From assembly GCF_003014755.1 (NCBI RefSeq), contig NZ_PYAW01000004.1, positions 248,001 through 312,000 of the forward strand: a stretch of DNA of 64,000 nucleotides, in the 5' to 3' direction. The notes beneath the pieces were generated by a model. The model was not told where the DNA came from. It ran no database searches and worked only from the letters and a program-made list of their open reading frames with translations. Shown in pieces: positions 34,397 to 41,516 of the stretch. Origin of the DNA: Chitinophaga niastensis. GTDB lineage: Bacteria; Bacteroidota; Bacteroidia; Chitinophagales; Chitinophagaceae. The position numbers were made by a program, and so were the translations under genes. Each line of letters opens with the position of its first letter. The stretch's first letter is position 1.

Positions 34397-36319
34397 ATGG
34401 CATATAAAAATCTCAGACATTTTATAGATACGCTGGAGCAGGCAGGAGAACTGATACGCATTAAAACTTATGTGGATCCTAAACTGGAAATAGCTGAAAT
34501 CACAGACAGGATCAGCAAATCGGCTGATGGTGGTAAAGCGCTGTTGTTTGAAAATACGGGTTATGATTTTCCGGTACTCATCAATTCCATGGGCAGTTAC
34601 AAGCGGATGTGCCTGGCGCTGGGAGTAAAGGAGCTGGATGATGTAGCCGGCGAAATTGAACAACTCTTTAAATTATTATCCAAACCCAAAGAAAGTATAC
34701 TTGATAAACTGGCATTACTGCCCAAACTGGGACAGTTTGCCTCCTGGATGCCGAAGGTGGTTAGTGGCAAAGGTAGCTGCCAGGAAGTAGTGATGGCGCA
34801 ACCAGACCTGGGCAAATTACCCGTAATGACCTGCTGGCCCAAAGATGGCGGCCCTTTTATAACCCTTCCTGTTATACATACCAAAGACCCGCTTACCGGT
34901 ACCCGCAACGTAGGGATGTACCGCATGCAGGTATTTGAAAAAGATATGACGGGTATGCACTGGCATAAACATAAAGTATCTGCAAAACACTTTATGGAAT
35001 ACAAGAAGCTGAATAAGCGTATGCCCGTTGCCGTTGTACTGGGTGGTGATCCGGTATATACGTATTCGGCCACTGCGCCCCTCCCTGAAAATGTGGATGA
35101 GTACATGCTGGCTGGTTTTCTGCGTAAAAAGAAAGTAGAGCTGGTAAAATGTATTTCACAACCTGAAATTGAAGTACCCACCGATGCAGACTTTGTGATA
35201 GAAGGATATGTAGAACCATCCGAGGAGCTGATCTGGGAAGGGCCTTTTGGTGATCATACCGGCTATTATTCCCTGGCCGACTGGTATCCTAAATTTCATG
35301 TAACAGCCATTACGCATCGTAAAGACGCCGTGTATCCGTCAACGATAGTAGGCATTCCGCCGCAGGAAGATGCCTGGATTGGAAAAGCCACGGAACGTAT
35401 ATTCCTGGCACCTATTAAGATGACGCTGGTGCCTGAAATCATTGACATGGAAATGCCCGTGGAAGGCGTTTTTCATAACCTGGTGATCGCGCAGATCAAA
35501 AAAGATTATGCAGGTCAGGCGCAGAAAGTGATGAATGCGATGTGGGGCGCCGGACAAATGATGTTTAACAAGATACTGGTGGTAACGGATGAAGGCGTGA
35601 AGATCAATAATTACAAACAGCTGGCGCAGTATGTATTCCAGCACCTGAATCCGGCTACAGACATCTATCTGAGCCAGGGACCGATGGATGTACTGGATCA
35701 TTCCTGTTCAAAAATGGGTTTCGGTGGTAAGATGTGTATTGACGGTACCAGGAAATACGAAGAAGAAACGGATACTGCCTACTTATCGGTGGCAGCACCT
35801 AAAACGCTTGATACAGCAGCTATTACGCAACAGTTCCCGGAAATAAAAGGCATCAACAGCAGTTTGCTGGCAATGGATATTTCCTGTATACTGGTAGCGG
35901 TGCAAAAGAGCCGCCCGTTTCATATCCGTGAATTAAATGAACAACTGTATACTTTGCCTGCATTGGCGGGTGTGAAGATGATCCTGTATGTAGAGCATAC
36001 AGTGGATGTAAGTGATCTGGCATCTGCTTTATGGCGTTTCTGCAATAACCTGGACCCCAAGCGTGATAGCTTTGTGATCAATAAACCGGCAACACAACCC
36101 GGTAAATACATTGGTGGCATTGGTATGGATGGTACACTGAAAACCAGGCTGCTGGATAATTTTGAGCGCGACTGGCCTAATATCATTGTAGCTGATGATG
36201 AAACCATCCGTAAAATAGATGCTAAATGGGCTGAGTTGGGCGTAGGTCCTTTCCTGTCTTCCCCTTCACTGAAATATAAACAACAAATTTATGGCGAAGA
36301 AGCGGTGGTGCAGCAGTAG
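34397..36319 (+). CDS. UbiD-family decarboxylase
   Basis: 640 residues from ATG 34397 (MAYKNLRHFIDTLEQAGELI). The family's central segments are recognisable: CWPKDGGPFITLPVIHTKDP, GMYRMQVFEKDMTGMHWH, KRMPVAVVLGGDPVYTYSAT and EELIWEGPFGDHTGYYSLAD. UbiD enzymes use prenylated FMN to decarboxylate aromatic or unsaturated acids. In Bacteroidota a long UbiD of this kind is often linked to menaquinone synthesis, but no menaquinone or prenyl-FMN gene lies nearby, so the substrate is unproven. It overlaps the next gene by 29 bases. Confidence 0.9.
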   Translation: MAYKNLRHFIDTLEQAGELIRIKTYVDPKLEIAEITDRISKSADGGKALLFENTGYDFPVLINSMGSYKRMCLALGVKELDDVAGEIEQLFKLLSKPKESILDKLALLPKLGQFASWMPKVVSGKGSCQEVVMAQPDLGKLPVMTCWPKDGGPFITLPVIHTKDPLTGTRNVGMYRMQVFEKDMTGMHWHKHKVSAKHFMEYKKLNKRMPVAVVLGGDPVYTYSATAPLPENVDEYMLAGFLRKKKVELVKCISQPEIEVPTDADFVIEGYVEPSEELIWEGPFGDHTGYYSLADWYPKFHVTAITHRKDAVYPSTIVGIPPQEDAWIGKATERIFLAPIKMTLVPEIIDMEMPVEGVFHNLVIAQIKKDYAGQAQKVMNAMWGAGQMMFNKILVVTDEGVKINNYKQLAQYVFQHLNPATDIYLSQGPMDVLDHSCSKMGFGGKMCIDGTRKYEEETDTAYLSVAAPKTLDTAAITQQFPEIKGINSSLLAMDISCILVAVQKSRPFHIRELNEQLYTLPALAGVKMILYVEHTVDVSDLASALWRFCNNLDPKRDSFVINKPATQPGKYIGGIGMDGTLKTRLLDNFERDWPNIIVADDETIRKIDAKWAELGVGPFLSSPSLKYKQQIYGEEAVVQQ

Positions 36320-36788
36320 CTGTTTGCTCCTGTTCGTAATATTAGCCGGCAGCCTTCGGGTTGCCGGTCAGGCCAGTACAGCCGACTTCCGCTTTCTGGA
36401 TAAACTGGCCGGTACCTGGAAGATGTCTACCCGCAAAAGCACGATCGTAGAAACCTGGAACCGGGTGAATGATTCTACCTGGTATGGGAAAACATGGCGT
36501 GTGGTGGGTGCTGATAGTGCCGTGCAGCAATCTATGCAGCTTACCCGCAGGGGCGATGATATTTATTTTATTCCTGCATATGAAGGCCGGCCAACGTTAG
36601 CGCCTATACGATTAAAACTGCGGGTATTAAAACAGATCGGTTTTGTTGCAGAAGACCTGCACAATGATTTCCCCCGGAAAATTACCTATCGTTTTAGAGA
36701 TGCCCATCACCTGGATGCCCGTGTAGAAGGGGAGAGAGACGGTACTACAGAGGAATATATCTTTCAGTATTCTTTGGCGGTGGAGTAG
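36291..36788 (+). CDS. DUF6265-type secreted protein
   Basis: 165 residues from ATG 36291. A signal peptide (CLLLFVILAGSLRVAGQ) precedes a lipocalin-like small beta barrel: FLDKLAGTWKMSTRKSTIVE, WNRVNDSTWYGKTWRV, and FRDAHHLDARVEGERDGT. This matches the DUF6265 family. Its start overlaps the UbiD stop by 29 bases, which suggests coupled expression. No function is known; family members are extracytoplasmic and usually stand alone. Confidence 0.84.
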   Translation: MAKKRWCSSSCLLLFVILAGSLRVAGQASTADFRFLDKLAGTWKMSTRKSTIVETWNRVNDSTWYGKTWRVVGADSAVQQSMQLTRRGDDIYFIPAYEGRPTLAPIRLKLRVLKQIGFVAEDLHNDFPRKITYRFRDAHHLDARVEGERDGTTEEYIFQYSLAVE

Positions 36789-36794
36789 ATTTTT

Positions 36795-36969
36795 GTCTTT
36801 CTCAGGATTAGACTGATTATGCTGATTACCTGATTTTATTTTTTTTGATTATAAAAAGATTAGCGAAGAACAGAGCGGGTATTATACGCTTTGATCTTCG
36901 CTAATCTTTTTATAATCAAAAAAAATAAAATCAGGTAATCAGCATAATCAGTCTAATCCTGAGAAAGAC
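36795..36969. repeat. 175-bp long palindrome, family C copy 2 (inverted centre)
   Basis: Same length as copy 1. Arms begin gtctttctcaggattagac and end gtctaatcctgagaaagac. The centre reads cagagcgggtattatacgct, the reverse complement of copy 1's centre apart from one base, so this copy is inserted in the other orientation. Differences from copy 1 (for example ctcagg versus cccagg) are matched in the opposite arm. It exactly fills the gap between two convergent genes; its last base is the first base of the stop codon of prfC. Confidence 0.93.
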
Positions 36970-38552
36970 TATTTATGTATCTCTGAAGTAAAACTAAATG
37001 TGATGTCCGGATTGTTTGTACGCTCTGTATTCAGGTACCACTCGGACTGTGCGAGGTATACCAGGTGTCCGTCTTTATCTTCCACTACGTTAGAGGATTT
37101 AAAGCGGATAAATTCTTCTACTTTATCTTTAGGACCGGTGATCCAGCAGGCTTTAAAGAAAGACAGTGAGTTAAACTGACATGCAGCGCCGTATTCCTGC
37201 AGCAGCCGGTATTGAATTACTTCAAATTGCAGATCACCAACGCAACCAATAATTTTCCGGTTACCACCGTGTTGGGTAAACAGCTGAGCCACACCTTCGT
37301 CTGTGAGCTGGCGGATACCTTTTTCCAGTTGTTTGGTTTTCATCGGATCCTTATTCACCAGTTCCTTAAACAGTTCAGGTGAAAAGCTTGGGATACCGGT
37401 CATGTAAAAGTTTTCACCTTCTGTGAGGGTATCACCGATCTTGAAGTTACCGGTATCAAATAAACCTACCACATCGCCGGGGTAAGCATCATCCACAATA
37501 TTTTTTTCGCGGGCAAGGAAACTATAGGGATTACTGAACCTAACGTCTTTGTCTAAACGAACATGGTGGTAAAACTTATTTCTCTCAAACTTACCGGAAC
37601 AAACGCGCAGGAACGCAATACGGTCGCGGTGACGTGGGTCCAGGTTGGCGTGTATTTTAAAGATAAATCCGCTGAATTTATCTTCATACACATCAATCTC
37701 ACGGGTAGAGGCTGTGCGGTTACGTGGGATGGGTGCGATGTCCACGAAGGTATCGAGCAGGTCCTTCACCCCGAAGTTATTCACCGCACTACCAAAGAAA
37801 ACCGGTGCTAGCTTACCTTGCAGGTATTCTTCATTATTGAATTTATCGTATACACCTTCGATCAGTTCCACGTCGCCGCGCAGCTGTGCTGCATCTTTGG
37901 CGTTGAAATGTTCGTCTATGTAGCTGCTGCTGAGGTCTTCCAAAGGTACTACATCTTCATCGGTAGCTTTTTTGTTGGGCTGGAAGGCCACCAGGCTTTT
38001 ATCGTACAGGTTGTATACGCCTTTGAAATCGCTGCCCATATTGATTGGCCAGCTGAGAGGTCTTACACGGATGCTGAGTTTTTCTTCCAGTTCATCCAGC
38101 AGGTCGAACGGATATTTACCATCGCGGTCCATTTTATTTACAAAGATGATTACCGGTGTATCGCGCATGCGGCATACTTCCATCAATCTTTCTGTTTGTT
38201 CTTCCACCCCTTTCACGCAGTCGATCACCAGTACCACACTGTCTACTGCAGTCAGTGTACGGTAGGTATCTTCTGCAAAGTCCTTGTGACCGGGGGTATC
38301 CAACAGGTTGATGAGGATATCGCGGTATTCGAAGGTCATTACAGAAGTGGCTACAGAGATACCTCTTTGCCGTTCAATTTCCATGAAATCGGAAGTGGTG
38401 TGCTTCTTTATTTTATTGGACTTCACCGCACCGGCTGTTTGAATAGCACCGCCGAACAGGAGGAATTTCTCTGTTAGCGTGGTTTTACCGGCATCCGGGT
38501 GAGCGATGATAGCAAAGGATTTTCTTTTACTGATTTCGTTAGCGTACTTCAT
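36969..38552 (-). CDS. prfC: Peptide chain release factor 3
   Basis: 527 residues, matching E. coli RF3 (529). GTPase motifs: G1 AHPDAGKTT (residues 17-25), G2 region ERQRGISVATS, G3 DTPGH, G4 NKMD. The RF3-typical IERQRGISV and the C-terminal PDITFSFTSEIHK ending are present. RF3 releases RF1/RF2 from the ribosome after termination. A perfect TACCTTTG promoter core lies upstream at 38573-38580 on the minus strand. Convergent with the DUF6265 gene. Confidence 0.97.
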   Translation of the reverse strand: MKYANEISKRKSFAIIAHPDAGKTTLTEKFLLFGGAIQTAGAVKSNKIKKHTTSDFMEIERQRGISVATSVMTFEYRDILINLLDTPGHKDFAEDTYRTLTAVDSVVLVIDCVKGVEEQTERLMEVCRMRDTPVIIFVNKMDRDGKYPFDLLDELEEKLSIRVRPLSWPINMGSDFKGVYNLYDKSLVAFQPNKKATDEDVVPLEDLSSSYIDEHFNAKDAAQLRGDVELIEGVYDKFNNEEYLQGKLAPVFFGSAVNNFGVKDLLDTFVDIAPIPRNRTASTREIDVYEDKFSGFIFKIHANLDPRHRDRIAFLRVCSGKFERNKFYHHVRLDKDVRFSNPYSFLAREKNIVDDAYPGDVVGLFDTGNFKIGDTLTEGENFYMTGIPSFSPELFKELVNKDPMKTKQLEKGIRQLTDEGVAQLFTQHGGNRKIIGCVGDLQFEVIQYRLLQEYGAACQFNSLSFFKACWITGPKDKVEEFIRFKSSNVVEDKDGHLVYLAQSEWYLNTERTNNPDITFSFTSEIHK

Positions 38553-38572
38553 AAATATCCGAAAAATGGCAG

Positions 38573-38580
38573 CAAAGGTA
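38573..38580 (-). promoter_or_regulatory. Bacteroidota promoter -7 element (TACCTTTG) for prfC
   Basis: A perfect TAnnTTTG 20 bases upstream of the prfC ATG. No -33 TTG was clear. Confidence 0.6.
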
Positions 38581-38642
38581 ACTAAATTTTTTGTCCGGCT
38601 ATATTTCGTGTTTATTGGTGCTGTCCATGAATATAAATCCGC

Positions 38643-38650
38643 TAAATTTG
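38643..38650 (+). promoter_or_regulatory. Bacteroidota promoter -7 element (TAAATTTG) at the permease start
   Basis: A perfect TAnnTTTG core 4 bases before ATG 38655, so the transcript would start near the ATG and be leaderless. Confidence 0.55.
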
Positions 38651-38654
38651 AAAT

Positions 38655-39908
38655 ATGATTGCAACCCTTAAAATTTTATGGAATAGCTTCAGAATGGCGA
38701 TGCAGGAGCTGCGGGTAAACAAGCTGCGCACTTTTTTATCGTTATTGGGTATTACCATTGGTATCTTCTGTATAATAGCGGTGTACGCCCTCACCTATAG
38801 TCTGGAACATAATATCAGAAAGGAGCTGGCGGATCTGGGAGATGATGTGGTATATGTCCAGAAATGGCCCTGGGGCGGGAATGGTGATTATCCCTGGTGG
38901 AAATATATGAATCGTCCGTTGCCGGAGTACAAAGACCTGAAACCTATACAAGATAAGGTGCAGAGCGCCAGCTATGCTTCTTTTAACTTTGAAGTAAGTG
39001 GTAAAAAGGTAGAATATGGGAATGACTATATGGATGGAGTGACCATGATGGCCGTGTCAAATGATTTTGATCAGATACAGGCCATGCAGATTACAAATGG
39101 TCGTTTCTTTGCCAACAGCGAAAGTAATAGTGGTGTAAACGTTGGTATACTGGGCGCTACGGTTTGGGATGGTCTTTTTCCTTCGCCGGAAGCGGCCATA
39201 GGTAAGGTGGTGAAGGTGGCTGGCCGGGATGTAAAGATTGTAGGCGTGCTGAAGAAAAAGGGGGAAAGCATGATTGGTGGACCCACTTTTGACAATGCTA
39301 TCGTACTGCCTTATCGTTTTGCCCGTACAGTGGTGGATGAGCGCCGGTTTGCTGATCCATATATTTTAGTAAAGGCTAAGCCCAATGTATCCATGGAGCA
39401 GCTGAAAGATGAGCTGAGAGGCGTAATGCGTGCGTTGCACCGGTTGAAACCCAGAGAGGAAGACGATTTTGCATTAAATGAGATCAGTTCAGCCAATGAC
39501 AGTCTGAATGCGATGTTTGGGGCTATTAACCTGGGAGGCGGCTTTATTGCCGGTTTTGCGCTGATTGTAGGTGCTTTTGGTATTGCCAATATAATGTTTG
39601 TAACGGTAAAGGAAAGAACCAGTATTATAGGGCTTAAGAAGGCTATTGGCGCGCGTCGCGGCATCATCCTGATGGAGTTTTTGCTCGAAGCGGTGTGCCT
39701 TTGTCTGATTGGGGGCACTCTTGGATTATTGCTGGTTTATGGACTGACAGTACTCATTAATATGTCTGGTTCCTTTGAGATGGTATTGTCGTTGGGGAAT
39801 ATTATCAAAGGGTTGAGTATATCTGCCGTGGTAGGCGTGCTGGCTGGCTTTATACCAGCTTATACCGCCAGTAAACTGGATCCGGTGGTAGCTATACGCA
39901 GTAATTAA
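38655..39908 (+). CDS. MacB-like ABC transporter permease
   Basis: 417 residues. One N-terminal membrane segment (LSLLGITIGIFCIIAVYALT), a periplasmic MacB-PCD domain of about 210 residues, and three C-terminal membrane segments (FGIANIMFVTVKERTSIIGL and KKAIGARRGIILMEFLLEAV are the FtsX-type landmarks). No ATPase or adaptor gene is adjacent, so it works with proteins encoded elsewhere. Its start is at the edge of a promoter core and may be leaderless. It is followed by a family A palindrome overlapping the stop. Confidence 0.92.
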   Translation: MIATLKILWNSFRMAMQELRVNKLRTFLSLLGITIGIFCIIAVYALTYSLEHNIRKELADLGDDVVYVQKWPWGGNGDYPWWKYMNRPLPEYKDLKPIQDKVQSASYASFNFEVSGKKVEYGNDYMDGVTMMAVSNDFDQIQAMQITNGRFFANSESNSGVNVGILGATVWDGLFPSPEAAIGKVVKVAGRDVKIVGVLKKKGESMIGGPTFDNAIVLPYRFARTVVDERRFADPYILVKAKPNVSMEQLKDELRGVMRALHRLKPREEDDFALNEISSANDSLNAMFGAINLGGGFIAGFALIVGAFGIANIMFVTVKERTSIIGLKKAIGARRGIILMEFLLEAVCLCLIGGTLGLLLVYGLTVLINMSGSFEMVLSLGNIIKGLSISAVVGVLAGFIPAYTASKLDPVVAIRSN

Positions 39909-39966
39909 TTACGAATTACGAATTACGGATCAAAGCGAAGACTATTTATATGCGTAATTCGTAATT
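39905..39966. repeat. Palindromic repeat, family A copy 4
   Basis: Left arm attacgaattacgaattacg and right arm gcgtaattcgtaatt around the centre gatcaaagcgaagac. The TAA stop codon of the permease lies in the left edge. Confidence 0.85.
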
Positions 39967-40024
39967 CTCACATTTAATGTAACTTTTGGCAATAGTACCC
40001 GTTTAAGATGCAAATAAACCTAAT

Positions 40025-40336
40025 ATGAATCTGAAGCAAAATTTAGTGGCACTCGCATTTATCTCCCTGGCAGCAGTATCCTGCAAAACCACACAAAGTA
40101 GTGCTGGTTGCAAGTTTGAGGGCGTTGTAAAGGATATGAGCGGATTGGACGGATGTGGTCTGTTGATAGAGTTGAAAGACGGTACCCGTTTACAGCCGGT
40201 AGAATTTGCCCATCCTGGTTTTACGCTGAAAGCCGGACAGGCAGTGAAACTGAACTATACTGAATTAAAGGACCGTATGTCTACCTGTATGGGTGGAAAG
40301 ATGGCACGGATTGATTGTATAACAGCTATAAAATAA
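40025..40336 (+). CDS. Small lipoprotein of unknown function
   Basis: 103 residues. The signal sequence NLVALAFISLAAVSC ends in a clear lipobox (AAVSC), so the mature protein is lipid-anchored. The mature part is a compact beta-rich domain with Cys pairs (GCKFEGVVKDMSGLDGCGLL and STCMGGKMARIDC) and an OB-like look. No family name is certain. A Rho-independent terminator follows, then tsaD. It is likely a single-gene transcript. Confidence 0.8.
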   Translation: MNLKQNLVALAFISLAAVSCKTTQSSAGCKFEGVVKDMSGLDGCGLLIELKDGTRLQPVEFAHPGFTLKAGQAVKLNYTELKDRMSTCMGGKMARIDCITAIK

Positions 40337-40360
40337 TGAACAGCAATGATGCTGTAGGAC

Positions 40361-40386
40361 AGGCGGGAGTTTTCCCGCCTTTTTTA
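40361..40386 (+). terminator. Intrinsic terminator before tsaD
   Basis: Hairpin aggcggga-gtt-ttcccgcct followed by a T-tract. Its T-tract overlaps the -7 region of tsaD. Confidence 0.9.
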
Positions 40387-40388
40387 TT

Positions 40389-40396
40389 TAATTTTG
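40389..40396 (+). promoter_or_regulatory. Bacteroidota promoter -7 element (TAATTTTG) for tsaD
   Basis: A perfect TAnnTTTG 6 bases before ATG 40403. The expected transcription start falls at or next to the ATG, and the -33 region falls in the terminator of the preceding gene. Confidence 0.55.
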
Positions 40397-40402
40397 TAGC
40401 TT

Positions 40403-41407
40403 ATGTCTGTCAGAATATTAGCAATAGAATCATCCTGCGATGATACCGGTGCAGCAGTTATAGTGGATGGAAAGATCTTATCCAATCATATTGCCAATCA
40501 AAGTATACACGAGCAATACGGCGGAGTAGTGCCGGAACTGGCTTCCCGCGCACACCAGGAAAACATTGTGCCAGTAGTGGATATTGCCTTGCAAACAGCG
40601 GGTGTAAAGCGGGAGGAGCTGAGTGCTATTGCCTTTACCCAATCGCCGGGATTAATTGGTTCTTTGCTGGTAGGTAGCTGTTTTGCCAAATCTATGGCTA
40701 TGGCGCTGGATATTCCACTGATAGGGGTGCATCATATGCAGGCGCATGTGCTGGCCAATTTTATTGATGATCCGAAACCTGATTTTCCATTTTTGTGCTT
40801 AACCGTTTCCGGTGGCCATACGCAGATTGTATTGTGTGAAAGCCCGCTGCAGATGCGCGTTATTGGTGCAACGCTGGACGATGCTGCCGGTGAAGCTTTT
40901 GATAAGAGTGCCAAAATACTGGGCCTGCCTTATCCGGGTGGTCCGCTGATTGATAAATACGCCCAATCCGGAGATGGTAACCGTTTTAAATTTACGGAGC
41001 CACGTATCCCTGAGCTGAACTTCAGTTTCAGTGGCTTAAAGACAGCCATCCTTTATTTTCTGCAGGAGAACCAGCAAAAGGACCCGGATTTTATTGCTAA
41101 AAACCTGCCTGATATCTGTGCCTCTATACAGCAACGCATTGTTAGTATTTTAATGAATAAGATGGTGAAGGCATCTCAGGAAACCGGTATCCGTGATATT
41201 GCCATTGCAGGTGGCGTGAGCGCCAATAGCGGTCTGCGCAAGGCTTTAGCGGAATATGGCACTAAACATCACTGGCGTACTTTTATTCCAAAGTTTGAAT
41301 ACTGTACGGACAATGCGGGCATGATTGCAATGACTGCCTATTATAAATACCTGGCAGGAGATTTTGTGTCATTGGATGTAGTGCCTACCGCGAGGGCTGC
41401 ATTTTAG
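40403..41407 (+). CDS. tsaD: tRNA N6-adenosine threonylcarbamoyltransferase TsaD
   Basis: 334 residues, a Kae1/Qri7/TsaD protein. The metal-binding motif HMQAH is His111/His115, and ESSCDDTGAAV at residues 9-19 and SGGHTQIV are family landmarks; Asp near 292 in CTDNAGMIAM completes the metal site. It forms the essential t6A37 modification of ANN-decoding tRNAs with TsaB/TsaE. Those partners are not in the window. Confidence 0.97.
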   Translation: MSVRILAIESSCDDTGAAVIVDGKILSNHIANQSIHEQYGGVVPELASRAHQENIVPVVDIALQTAGVKREELSAIAFTQSPGLIGSLLVGSCFAKSMAMALDIPLIGVHHMQAHVLANFIDDPKPDFPFLCLTVSGGHTQIVLCESPLQMRVIGATLDDAAGEAFDKSAKILGLPYPGGPLIDKYAQSGDGNRFKFTEPRIPELNFSFSGLKTAILYFLQENQQKDPDFIAKNLPDICASIQQRIVSILMNKMVKASQETGIRDIAIAGGVSANSGLRKALAEYGTKHHWRTFIPKFEYCTDNAGMIAMTAYYKYLAGDFVSLDVVPTARAAF

Positions 41408-41493
41408 GTTTTAGTCCCTAAATGCTAAAAGCCAATCGTTAAAAGCTAAAATGCTATTCCTTTCTCATACTTAACCGATTTAGCTTTAGGGCA
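41408..41493. repeat. Palindromic repeat, family B copy 3 (degenerate)
   Basis: Begins directly after the tsaD stop. Left cctaaatgctaaaagccaat and right aaccgatttagctttaggg can pair imperfectly. It resembles family B copies in the gctaa/ttagc words but is more degraded. Confidence 0.6.
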
Positions 41494-41516
41494 TTCCTAT
41501 AATTGCATTTTTATTT

